Below, in pieces: positions 53,198 to 61,331 of a stretch of 64,000 bases of DNA (positions are counted from its first letter, which is position 1; every line of letters begins with the position of its first letter). The stretch is from the NCBI GenBank assembly GCA_002503545.1, contig DARY01000027.1, forward strand, positions 17,387 through 81,386, read 5' to 3'. The translations under genes and the position numbers were made by a program. The notes under the pieces are model-generated. The model did not search any database. It was not told the DNA's origin and saw only the letters and a list, made by a program, of their open reading frames with translations. Origin of the DNA: Candidatus Methanomethylophilus sp. UBA78. Lineage in GTDB: Archaea > Thermoplasmatota > Thermoplasmata > Methanomassiliicoccales > Methanomethylophilaceae.

Positions 53198-54556
53198 TCA
53201 ATTAATAAATGACATCCCTAACGCCTTCCTGTACTCCCTCATGGCGAGCGCGACCAGGCATATCCCGCCGAACCAGTGCACGGCCACCATGCAGTAGATT
53301 ATCGCCTCGAAAGAGTAGTTGCAGGCGACCGCGTACATGCCGATCTTCAGGAATCCCCAGAGCACCATGTAGTACATGGGGATCCTCGCCTTCTTGAGGG
53401 CCTGCAGCATGGAGGAGCCTATTCCCATCATGGCGCTGAACGGGACGAGCAGCGCCGCCGTCCTGAGGGTCCACACGAACTCGGGGCGCAGGGCGGCCAT
53501 GCCCTCCTCGTAGGTCAGGAGCGCCATCAGGGGCTCCGCCAGCAGGTACATCGCGGCGGCCAGCAGCGTGCTCGCCGCGAATGCGACCTTGAGCGTGTAC
53601 ATGAATCCCGTCCGCATCTTCTCCAGGTCCCTTTGCCCGTAGGCGGCGGCGCAGACCGGCATCATGGAGCCGTCGAGGGCCCCCGCGGGCAGGTTGACTA
53701 TGTTCACGTACCTCCAGGAGTAGTTGTAGAGCATGACGGCGGTGGTCCCTCCGGCTATGATGAGGAAGACCCTCTGCAGGACGTCGGTGATGTTGGATAT
53801 CAGGGTCTGGACCGTCTTGGGGCCCCCGACCCCGAGGATCTCCCTCATCATCGGCCCGTCCGTCCTCAGGAAATGCTCCCTCCTCAGTCTCACGACGGTT
53901 TCCCCGCGGAAGTACCACCGCAGACCGATCAACAGTGCCAGCAGGGAGGATGTGACGGTGGACAGACCTGCGCCGAAGACGCCGAGGCCGAGAACGTAGA
54001 TGAATATCGGGTCGATGGCCATGTTCAGGACCGCGGCGCTCATCTGCACCGCGGTGGATTTCCTGGCCGCCCCCTCGCCGCGGAGCATGCCCCCGAGTAT
54101 GGAGTTCAGGAGCAGGGCGGGGGACATGAGGATGTAGGGCAGCATGTAGGCCTTGCTCTCCTCCCTGACGTCGTCCGCCCCGATCATGCTTATGATCGGA
54201 TCCATCAGGACGAACATGACGGCGGAGCCGATCGCGGCGAAGGCAGTCCCGAGTATCATCGCATTGGCCGCCAGCCTGTCGGCCCCCTCCCGGTCCTTCA
54301 TACCCAGACGGAAGGCGATGGTCACCGTGGCCCCCGTCCCTATGCCTATCGCGGCGCACATCATGAGGCCGTACAGGGGGACGATGGTGGCCACGGCGGC
54401 GCTGGAGGAGACCCCCAGACCGGAGACCCAGAAGGTGTCGACGAACTGGTTTATCTCCACCACGGCGGCGGCGATGAGGAAGGGCACGAACATGCTGAGG
54501 ATGGCCTTCCTGGGTTCGCCCAGCAAGACGTTCAGCTCCGATCCAGAGTTCCGCAC
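53198..54556 (-). CDS. MATE-family efflux protein
   Basis: 452 residues, 12 membrane helices. N-terminal LLGEPRKAILSMFVPFLIAA and QFVDTFWVSGLG are the MATE pattern, with a second half of similar build. It exports cationic compounds using a Na+ or proton gradient. The start is GTG 54554-54556, chosen because the conserved LLGEPRKAI precedes the first ATG. It lies 20 bases downstream of nothing on its own strand and is probably monocistronic; the CbiX-like gene upstream ends 71 bases away. Confidence 0.9.
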   Translation of the reverse strand: MRNSGSELNVLLGEPRKAILSMFVPFLIAAAVVEINQFVDTFWVSGLGVSSSAAVATIVPLYGLMMCAAIGIGTGATVTIAFRLGMKDREGADRLAANAMILGTAFAAIGSAVMFVLMDPIISMIGADDVREESKAYMLPYILMSPALLLNSILGGMLRGEGAARKSTAVQMSAAVLNMAIDPIFIYVLGLGVFGAGLSTVTSSLLALLIGLRWYFRGETVVRLRREHFLRTDGPMMREILGVGGPKTVQTLISNITDVLQRVFLIIAGGTTAVMLYNYSWRYVNIVNLPAGALDGSMMPVCAAAYGQRDLEKMRTGFMYTLKVAFAASTLLAAAMYLLAEPLMALLTYEEGMAALRPEFVWTLRTAALLVPFSAMMGIGSSMLQALKKARIPMYYMVLWGFLKIGMYAVACNYSFEAIIYCMVAVHWFGGICLVALAMREYRKALGMSFIN

Positions 54557-54626
54557 CGACCGACACCCCCGTTATGTTCGTTACGACAGCATCCAGGAAA
54601 TATATATCGCGTCCGAGGTCCCCGCT

Positions 54627-55349
54627 TCACCAACCTTCGGGGATCTTGGATTCCATCAGCGAGACCACGTCGCCCCCCGCCCCGAGCGGTGCGGCCACCG
54701 ACCATGTTCTTCCATACTGGGTCATCCCTTCTCCGATGATTCCGGCGGTGCGTTCCGAGACGGAGAACATCATGGGGAGGACCAGGATGCGGGAGGCTCC
54801 CATGTCCGACAGGGCCGAGGCCGCGGAGGAGACGGAGCCGGGACCTCCGGTCACGCTCGCTTCCGCCACCATGGGGAATCCGGCCATCCTCAGTCCGTCC
54901 GCATGGAATCTGGAATCGCGGGCGCTGCGTGCGACGGCGGAACCGCGGCGCAGGAGGAGTATTCCGCAGGTACCGTCCGCTCCGGCCGAGCGGGCCCGGG
55001 AAAGCAGTATCTGGGTCATCGCATCGGTCCCCGCAAGGGCGGTCATGAAGCGGATGGCCACCTCCCCGCCGGCGGCACGGGTGAAGGACATGGAGTTGTC
55101 GCACATACCCAGATCGGCCGGCATCAAGTCCACGGTAAGCCTGCCCTCGGATACAACCGCCGGTATGACGGCGACCGGGTCCGCGCCTATGTCCATGAGC
55201 TCCCTTAGGACGGAGACGGCCGAGGGTCCGCCCCTGTGGTAGGCGCTGCGCACGTTGCGGTGTCCGCGGGACGACAGTTCGGCCGCGATGTCCTCGACGT
55301 AACCGCAGGACCCGGAATCGACCCCCATCACGATTATGCCCGTGATCAT
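54627..55349 (-). CDS. CbiX/CfbA-like chelatase-fold protein lacking the metal-binding histidines
   Basis: 240 residues made of two similar halves, each with the CbiX pattern of a strand, a glycine turn, a long helix, then a LxxxGA.xIxVxPxxxSxG segment (ADPVAVIPAVVSEG; ASRILVLPMMFSVS). In active sirohydrochlorin chelatases the first strand ends in GHGS; here it reads VMGVDSGS and LLLRRGS, so both histidines are gone. It is divergent from cooC/cooT, suggesting a nickel or tetrapyrrole-related role as a binding protein rather than a chelatase. A TATA-like box about 28 bases upstream implies a leaderless start. Confidence 0.6.
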   Translation of the reverse strand: MITGIIVMGVDSGSCGYVEDIAAELSSRGHRNVRSAYHRGGPSAVSVLRELMDIGADPVAVIPAVVSEGRLTVDLMPADLGMCDNSMSFTRAAGGEVAIRFMTALAGTDAMTQILLSRARSAGADGTCGILLLRRGSAVARSARDSRFHADGLRMAGFPMVAEASVTGGPGSVSSAASALSDMGASRILVLPMMFSVSERTAGIIGEGMTQYGRTWSVAAPLGAGGDVVSLMESKIPEGW

Positions 55350-55462
55350 GGGCCGGGGTAGGTGTTACTAATAGAATAATATTCACAACAAATATGTTTA
55401 ATAAATAGGATTATTATTACCGAGCATCCGGGACAGGCGTCCCGCCAAACGGAGAATCCGTC

Positions 55463-56236
55463 ATGAAGAAGATCATATCGACCGGCAAAGGGGGAGTGGG
55501 GAAGACCACCACCATCTCCACCGTGGCCACCATGATGGCCCGCGAGGGGAAGAGGGTCATCGTTTTCGACACGGACCCCAGCATGAACCTCGCCATGACA
55601 CTGGGCATTCCGTTCCTGGAGACCCCCACCATAACCGAGCACAAGGCCGAGATAAGCGAGGAGCTGGAGGCGGAGGGGGTCGTCCGCATCGGACGCGAGG
55701 TCATCGAGGAGCATTCCCGCGTCAACCGCGACGGCATCCGCGTCGTGGTCATGGGAGCCATCCCCGAGGGCGGGGGAGGGTGCCTCTGCTCCGCCATCTC
55801 GCTGGTGAAGATCCTCCTCAGCTACCTGGACTCCCCCGACTGCTCCGAGAAGTACGACGTGGCCTTCGTCGACTCGCAGGCCGGCCCGGAGATCCTGGGC
55901 AGGGGGCTCGCCAGGGAGTTCGACTGCAACGTCATCCTCACCGAACCCACCCCCAAGTCGGCCGAGGTCTCCCGCCAGGTGGTCAAACTGGCCAGGGACC
56001 TGGACGTCAGGAACAACCTCCTCATCGTCAACAAGTCCGAGGACGATGCGGACATCGTCAGGGTCTCCGGCATGGTCGGGCTCACGCCCGCATGCACCGT
56101 CAGGGTCCGTTACGACCGCGCCGTAATCCAGGCGGACTGGGACAACCGTCTCCTGGTCGACGCCTACCCCGAATCCGGGGCCGTGGCGGACATAAGGGGC
56201 GTTATGAAGAGGATGGAAGAACTGGCGGGGATGTGA
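55463..56236 (+). CDS. cooC: CooC-family nickel-insertion ATPase
   Basis: 257 residues of the SIMIBI/MinD-like class: STGKGGVGKTTTISTVATMM (Walker A with signature Lys), FDTDPSMNLA, and the CooC metal motif GGGGCLCSA (CxC, about 112-114) before LLSYL. CooC dimerises and delivers nickel to carbon monoxide dehydrogenase or related enzymes. The next gene encodes CooT, its usual partner. No CODH is in the window; the pair could serve CODH, hydrogenase or F430 metal supply. A GGAG site precedes the ATG. Confidence 0.88.
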   Translation: MKKIISTGKGGVGKTTTISTVATMMAREGKRVIVFDTDPSMNLAMTLGIPFLETPTITEHKAEISEELEAEGVVRIGREVIEEHSRVNRDGIRVVVMGAIPEGGGGCLCSAISLVKILLSYLDSPDCSEKYDVAFVDSQAGPEILGRGLAREFDCNVILTEPTPKSAEVSRQVVKLARDLDVRNNLLIVNKSEDDADIVRVSGMVGLTPACTVRVRYDRAVIQADWDNRLLVDAYPESGAVADIRGVMKRMEELAGM

Positions 56237-56237
56237 G

Positions 56238-56432
56238 ATGTGCGAGTTCACGGTTTATCTGGACGGACACGAGGACGGGGACATAGTGGCCGAGAAGGTC
56301 ATCAAGGCCACCGTCAAGGACGGCCGCACGGTCCTCATCGACAACGCCGGGAAGACCTACCGTGTGGACAACGCGGTCATAACCAAGGTCGACACCATAA
56401 TGGCCGAACTGATCCTGAAGACCGCGGAATGA
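56238..56432 (+). CDS. cooT: CooT-like nickel-binding protein
   Basis: 64 residues: MCEFTVYL at the N-terminus (Cys2 is the nickel ligand in characterised CooT), a small beta barrel with TVKDGRTVLIDNAGKTYRV, and an ending KVDTIMAELILK like the family. It begins two bases after the cooC stop, so the pair is co-translated. Known CooT supports nickel delivery to CODH. Confidence 0.85.
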   Translation: MCEFTVYLDGHEDGDIVAEKVIKATVKDGRTVLIDNAGKTYRVDNAVITKVDTIMAELILKTAE

Positions 56433-56471
56433 GGACCGCGGCGGACCTCCGTCCGTATATCTTTTGATTTT

Positions 56472-56511
56472 TCTTATATTTTAAATAGATACAAATACGA
56501 CGATTCGTATT
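56472..56511 (+). promoter_or_regulatory. TATA box and perfect dyad before the DUF4198-like gene
   Basis: TATATTTTAAAT (about 56476-56487) is followed by AATACGA (56494-56500) - CGAT - TCGTATT (56505-56511), a perfect inverted repeat that spans the predicted transcript start and ends seven bases before the ATG. This is the place for a repressor operator. Confidence 0.55.
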
Positions 56512-56518
56512 ACCAAAA

Positions 56519-57247
56519 ATGAATCCCAACACCTTCGACCCAGAATTGGTCAGAAGCCTGAGCAGAATGATATACGGCCACGAGACCTGGCTGGAGAACG
56601 TCAGGAAGGAGGGGGGCAGGTTCGTCGTCGACGGCATGTACGGCCACCACATGGTCAACGACCGCGCCATGCCCGACGTCTACTCCAACATCGCCCTCTT
56701 CGGGGACAGGGGCAGGGTGGAGAACGGTTTCGAGCTCTCCGTCGAGGACAACTGCAAGCGCCTCAGGTTCGACGACACCGGCGACGCCGTCTACACCGTC
56801 TACTACGATTCCAACAACGTCCCCTGGATAAAGAACGACGAGGGCTGGGCCATGGGTGTCAAAAGGGACTTCTCCAACGTCACCTACGCGGCTGCCTACA
56901 ACCTGCTGGCGAAGAAGATCGTTTCCCGGGACGGGAACCCCGGCAGCGTCGTGTACGCCGCCCTCGACATAATGCCCGACACGGTCAGGCCCGCCGTGGG
57001 GTCCAAGGTGAGGACCCAGATACTCTACGAGGGGAAACCGCTTCCCAAGGCGAAGGCCGAGGTGTTCAGGAGGGGGGCCTCCGAGGCGGACAAGTACACC
57101 GCCGACGGGCAGGGGTTCTTCGAATTCCCCGTGGAGGAGGCTGGCACGTACATGATCCTGGCCAAGCACGCCGACGAGAGCAAGGCCGTCGAGGATGAGT
57201 ACGACGAGGCCGTCTTCGAGTCCACCCTGGTCATCGAGACCGCCTGA
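56519..57247 (+). CDS. DUF4198-like protein next to nickel genes
   Basis: 242 residues without a clear signal peptide. A beta-rich N-terminal domain (MYGHHMVNDRAMPDVYSNIA, a histidine-containing patch) is followed by a C-terminal Ig-like domain with VGSKVRTQILYEGKPLPKAK and EVFRRGASEADKYTADGQGF, the pattern of DUF4198 proteins, which are linked to nickel or cobalt uptake. It follows cooC-cooT on the same strand but has its own promoter with a dyad. A nickel-binding or transport accessory role is inferred from family and place. Confidence 0.7.
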   Translation: MNPNTFDPELVRSLSRMIYGHETWLENVRKEGGRFVVDGMYGHHMVNDRAMPDVYSNIALFGDRGRVENGFELSVEDNCKRLRFDDTGDAVYTVYYDSNNVPWIKNDEGWAMGVKRDFSNVTYAAAYNLLAKKIVSRDGNPGSVVYAALDIMPDTVRPAVGSKVRTQILYEGKPLPKAKAEVFRRGASEADKYTADGQGFFEFPVEEAGTYMILAKHADESKAVEDEYDEAVFESTLVIETA

Positions 57248-57292
57248 GTCCCTCTGAGGGAGAGGGGCCCGGGGGTCTCTCCCCCGTTCGGC

Positions 57293-57322
57293 CATGTGCC
57301 GCAACGGAACATCTGGCACATG
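57293..57322 (+). terminator. Inverted repeat after the DUF4198-like gene
   Basis: CATGTGCC (57293-57300) and GGCACATG (57315-57322) form a perfect 8-base stem with a 14-base loop. The right arm contains the 10-base word TCTGGCACAT that recurs in the window. A second hairpin, TCCGCGG-GA-CCGCGGA, follows directly. Confidence 0.45.
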
Positions 57323-57393
57323 TCCGCGGGACCGCGGATTCATTCAATCCGCCGAAATCGGTTGGAATCAAAATTCTTTTTCTTATGCAATTC

Positions 57394-57421
57394 GTGTTAT
57401 TTTATTTCAGAAAGTGTTATT
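57394..57421 (+). promoter_or_regulatory. Direct repeats before the second transporter operon
   Basis: GTGTTATT occurs at 57394-57401 and 57414-57421, 20 bases apart (two helical turns), in an AT-rich stretch. This spacing suits cooperative regulator binding. The leader to ATG 57535 is over 100 bases. Confidence 0.4.
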
Positions 57422-57534
57422 AATGGGCAGGGCATAGCACCTGCAGATTCGTGAGACGTTACCCTGTGCCTTCCGGGACCCGTTCCCCGGTGCCGGAGGC
57501 GGAGGCTGGGTTCTGTGCGGATAACGGTGAGAAA

Positions 57535-59007
57535 ATGGACAGAAAAATCATCGCAGCGGTGCTCGTGGCGGCGTTGGTCGTCATGGGAGGGGCCGCCGCC
57601 TTAGTTCTCAACAGCGATTCCGACGACGGATTCAGCTACGATCCGACCGGATATCCGGCATACATGGCCGTCCTGGGCAACGCCGACCTCGACAACGACT
57701 TCGACGCCGACGACGTGTCCAAGATCAGGGGGTTCGTGGATTCCCCTCCCGCGGAGTACGGGTACGGGGACTACTACATGTACGATGCCGACTACGACGG
57801 GGACATCGACGCCGACGACGCCGCCAAGGTCGAGGCGATAGTGTCCGCCATCGACTCCGGCGACTGGAGCGGGGTGGGGAAGGTCCATTACGTGAACGTC
57901 GACCTCGAGATAGCGGCGTACGACATGACCAAGAACAACAAGGTCATAACCCTCATCGCACCGCCTCTCGACAGCGTCCTCGCCATGGGCGGTCAGGACC
58001 TTGTCGTCGGTACCGACAGCAGGATCACCACCGGCAAGTACCATGCCGAATATGCCAGCACCTTCAATTTCGACGAGCTCTACGACGTAGGCAGCTGCGG
58101 CGAACCCGATACCGAGGTGATCTCCAAGGCCAGCAAGGAATACAGCGGAGTCAACGTCGTCTGCGGGACCAGGGATTCCTACGGTCCGACCCTCGAGAAG
58201 GTCTTCAGCGGCACGGACGTGCAGATAATACGCATAGCATCATGGGAGTACGGGGGGACGCTGTACGGGTTCATGACCCTCGGTTTCCTGCTGAAACTGA
58301 TGGACGGCGCCACCGAATATTTCAACTGGTACAACGGCGTCATCGGCACCGTCCAGAACATTGTGGACTCCGTGGACCCCGGCAAGAGATCCGAAGGCAA
58401 GGTGGGTGCCGCCGCCTGCTACGGATACCTCGACGAACTGTCCCTTCTGGGCGAGTACTCCGGGGAGTACGCCAACCTGATGGCGCTTGACCCCTTCGAT
58501 TCCGCCGAGGACTACCTCTCCGGCAAGACCACCGGCGGACACGGGGACGCACTGTCCGCGGAAGGCATCAGCGCGATGTACCAGCAGAACCATCTGAGGA
58601 ACCTCATACTCATGGTGGGGGCGCCGTTCCAGGTCTCCGCCGGTTACGGAGCCCAGGCCAGCCGGCAGTACATGGAGGACGTGTACGACAAGTGGTACGA
58701 CCTCATCGGAGTGGAATCGATGGAGGGACTGAGCATCTGCGTCACCGGATACTCGTTCAGCACCGGCGTCTCCGAGGTCCTGAACAGGCTCGTGCTCTGC
58801 TACTACCTGTACAACGAGGAGTTCCTGGAGTACTTCGGCCTCACCACCCAGGAGGAGGCGCAGGAAAAGATCGGGGAGTACGTCGATGCGTACTGCAGGT
58901 ACATCCACATCGATGGATTGTGGAGCTTCCACGGGGGCAGCGGGAACGGCATGAACCTCCTGTACTGCGGGGAGGGCTCCGAGATGAACATCCTCAACGG
59001 CTTCTGA
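57535..59007 (+). CDS. ABC substrate-binding protein with dockerin-like insert
   Basis: 490 residues from ATG 57535. An N-terminal membrane anchor (IIAAVLVAALVVMGGAAALV) leads to a dockerin type I-like module with two calcium loops: NADLDNDFDADDVSKI (49-64) and DADYDGDIDADDAAKV (84-99). The rest is a class III metal-chelate/corrinoid binding domain (VITLIAPPLDSVLAMGGQDL, YGPTLEKVFSG). It feeds the FecCD-like permease and ATPase that follow. The dockerin-like module may tether it to a cohesin partner or simply bind calcium. The longer upstream frame (from 57451) lacks a signal and is not used. Confidence 0.88.
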   Translation: MDRKIIAAVLVAALVVMGGAAALVLNSDSDDGFSYDPTGYPAYMAVLGNADLDNDFDADDVSKIRGFVDSPPAEYGYGDYYMYDADYDGDIDADDAAKVEAIVSAIDSGDWSGVGKVHYVNVDLEIAAYDMTKNNKVITLIAPPLDSVLAMGGQDLVVGTDSRITTGKYHAEYASTFNFDELYDVGSCGEPDTEVISKASKEYSGVNVVCGTRDSYGPTLEKVFSGTDVQIIRIASWEYGGTLYGFMTLGFLLKLMDGATEYFNWYNGVIGTVQNIVDSVDPGKRSEGKVGAAACYGYLDELSLLGEYSGEYANLMALDPFDSAEDYLSGKTTGGHGDALSAEGISAMYQQNHLRNLILMVGAPFQVSAGYGAQASRQYMEDVYDKWYDLIGVESMEGLSICVTGYSFSTGVSEVLNRLVLCYYLYNEEFLEYFGLTTQEEAQEKIGEYVDAYCRYIHIDGLWSFHGGSGNGMNLLYCGEGSEMNILNGF

Positions 59008-59055
59008 AGGGGACAAAGGTAATATGAGGCCGACGGATAGGGCGGGACGGGTCAC

Positions 59056-60180
59056 TTGAAGACAGACGGAATATTGAAAACCATCTCGGAGAAGGTCAGG
59101 TTGGACAGGACCGTCGAGAGGGCCGAGGGCGAGTCGGACGAGGAGTACGTCTACAGGGAGTACAGGGCATCCTGGCACTCCAAGATGGTGTTCCTGGCAC
59201 TGTTCCTGGCCCTCTTCTTCGTTCTCATAGGGTACAAGGTGACGCTCGGGGAGTACGACATCGGCTTCGGCGACGTGTACTCGACCATCTGGCACCATCT
59301 GACCGGCGACATCGTGGATGCGGGGGACGACAACGTAGTCTGGGACCAGCGCATGCCGCGCGTCCTCACGGCGATAATCGTCGGCATCGGACTGGGGGCG
59401 GCCGGAGCCGCCATGCAGAGCATGATGAAGAACCCCCTGGCCGACCCCTACACCACCGGGATCTCGTCGGGCGCCCTGTTCGGTGCGACCCTGGCCATGA
59501 CGCTGGGCGTCTTCATCATCGACGGGTACTACGGCCGCGTCCTCAACGCCTTCGTGTTCGCCATGGTGCCGGCGCTCCTGATAATCCTCCTGTCCAAATG
59601 GAAGCGCCCGACGCCCGCCATGATGATACTGGTCGGCATCTCCATAATGTTCATATTCAACGCGTTCCAGTCCTACATGATGCTCAGGGCGGACCCGAAC
59701 TCCGTGTCCGCCGTCTACACGTGGAGCGTGGGCAGCATAGGCATGACCACCTGGGACCAGATCCCCGTCATACTCGTGTTCTCGTTCGCGGGCCTGATTA
59801 TCCTGTGCATGATGTCGAGGACCATCAACGCCCTCAACAGCGGAGACGAGTACGCCAAATCGCTGGGCATCAACGTCGACCGCGTGCGCATGCTCTGCAT
59901 GCTCGTGATATCGATGGTGGCCGCGGGGATAGTCAGCTTCACCGGCATAATCGGCTTCATCGGGCTGGTGTCGCCGCACATCGCACGCATCTTCGTCGGT
60001 TCCGACAACCGCATACTGTTCCCCGCCTCGGCCCTCATGGGGGCCTGCCTGATGCTAATCTGCGACATCGTGGCCTTCCTGCTGCTGGGGAAGAACATGC
60101 AGATCGGCATCGTGACCGCGATGATAGGCGGTCCCCTGTTCCTCGCCATACTGATGGCCCAGAAGAAGGAGGTGTGGTGA
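59056..60180 (+). CDS. ABC transporter permease, FecCD/BtuC type
   Basis: 374 residues from TTG 59056 (no closer ATG without losing the N-terminus; ATG at residue 44 is the alternative). Contains WDQRMPRVLTAIIVGIGLGA, AAMQSMMKNPLADPYTTGIS and FIGLVSPHIARIFVGSDNR, the same landmarks as the 13911 permease. It has about ten membrane helices after a charged N-terminal extension. It forms the channel for the ligand delivered by the dockerin-bearing binding protein. Confidence 0.93.
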   Translation: MKTDGILKTISEKVRLDRTVERAEGESDEEYVYREYRASWHSKMVFLALFLALFFVLIGYKVTLGEYDIGFGDVYSTIWHHLTGDIVDAGDDNVVWDQRMPRVLTAIIVGIGLGAAGAAMQSMMKNPLADPYTTGISSGALFGATLAMTLGVFIIDGYYGRVLNAFVFAMVPALLIILLSKWKRPTPAMMILVGISIMFIFNAFQSYMMLRADPNSVSAVYTWSVGSIGMTTWDQIPVILVFSFAGLIILCMMSRTINALNSGDEYAKSLGINVDRVRMLCMLVISMVAAGIVSFTGIIGFIGLVSPHIARIFVGSDNRILFPASALMGACLMLICDIVAFLLLGKNMQIGIVTAMIGGPLFLAILMAQKKEVW

Positions 60181-60989
60181 TGCCGTCCCTCAGGACGCAG
60201 GGGCTCGGCGTGGCCTACGGCGGCAACCGCGTGTTCGAGGACATAAACATCTCCATCGACGGACCCGGGCTGGTGGGGATCCTGGGACCCAACGGGGTCG
60301 GGAAGTCCACCTTCATGAACGCCATAAACAAGGTCATAACCCCCAGCGAGGGGAAGGTGTACCTCAACGGCAGGGACACGTCCGAGATGTCGTACAGGGA
60401 CATAGCCAGATTCGTGGCCTACGTCCCGGCGCAGTCCAAGGAGACCTTCTCCATGAGCGTCATCGACACCGTGCTGATGGGCAGATACCCGGTATCCGGG
60501 ATATCCACCACCGACAACGACGTCCGGATCGCCGCCAAGTGCATCGGGATGATGAACGTCTCGGACCTCGCCATGCGCAGATTCAACGAGCTGTCGGCCG
60601 GTCAGCACCAACGCGTGATGATCGCGCGCGGTCTGGCACAGGAACCGGAGATAATGCTGCTCGACGAACCCACGTCCAACCTCGACATCTACCACCAGAT
60701 CTACGTCATGAGGCTCCTGCGCGACCTCGCCAGGGAGCGGGGGATCATAGTCCTGGCCATCTGCCACGACCTCAACGTGGCGGCGAAGTTCTCCGACCGT
60801 CTGATCCTGTTCTCCGAGGGCAAGGTCGTGCAGGACGGTCCGCCCTCCGAGGTGATAACGTCGGGGAACATCAGGGAGGTGTACGGGGTGGACGCGGACG
60901 TGGTGCAGGTGGACGGAAGACCTTACGCGGTCTACCACGCCGACCCGCAGACCCCCGGCGGAAGCATGGGGACGGCCCCGTCCGATTGA
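60180..60989 (+). CDS. ABC transporter ATPase, FecE/BtuD type
   Basis: 269 residues from ATG 60180, overlapping the permease stop by one base. Walker A LGPNGVGKST, signature LSAGQHQRVMIARGL (LSAGQ variant), Walker B IMLLDEPTSNLD, switch ICHDLNVA. It powers the second FecBCD-type importer in the window. The C-terminal tail after YAVYHADP is low-complexity. Confidence 0.93.
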   Translation: MPSLRTQGLGVAYGGNRVFEDINISIDGPGLVGILGPNGVGKSTFMNAINKVITPSEGKVYLNGRDTSEMSYRDIARFVAYVPAQSKETFSMSVIDTVLMGRYPVSGISTTDNDVRIAAKCIGMMNVSDLAMRRFNELSAGQHQRVMIARGLAQEPEIMLLDEPTSNLDIYHQIYVMRLLRDLARERGIIVLAICHDLNVAAKFSDRLILFSEGKVVQDGPPSEVITSGNIREVYGVDADVVQVDGRPYAVYHADPQTPGGSMGTAPSD

Positions 60990-61331
60990 TCCTTCGCGAT
61001 TCGGAACATATGACCCAGATCCGTCCAAGATGTGCCTCCCCGCGGCGATCCTCCGGGAGAGAGGATGGTTTTTGAGATTCGCGGGAAGAACATCGGGGGG
61101 TTTGAGGGCATCCCGGTCCTGCCCAAATCAACGTCGGGAACCCGCGCAGGTCTTCCGGAAAGGAAACTACGGGTTGCCGGTTCCAACATGCTGCCGTGCA
61201 TCCGCAGCCATGCATCAACCTTCGGGATCATGTCCCAGATCTCATTCGGATTGTACTCGCGGACGGATTTTATCCGTTCCGGCGCCTTTTTTGATTTCCA
61301 GTCGGTTGCGATACAGGGCCCGGATCGCGGT
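60990..61331. other. Intergenic region with possible gene remnant
   Basis: No gene supported. On the minus strand, a segment around 61170-61290 reads NPNEIWDMIPKVDAWLRMHG, which looks protein-like, but no start, stop or family can be fixed. It may be a decayed gene. Confidence 0.3.

Noticed and set aside
15505..61018. Nine-base word CTGGGTCAT/ATGACCCAG occurring about ten times
   Set aside because: Most copies are Met-Thr-Gln codons (ATG ACC CAG) in coding frames, so codon use explains the excess. One 14-base match between intergenic 19165-19178 and 61008-61021 remains unexplained but is a single pair.
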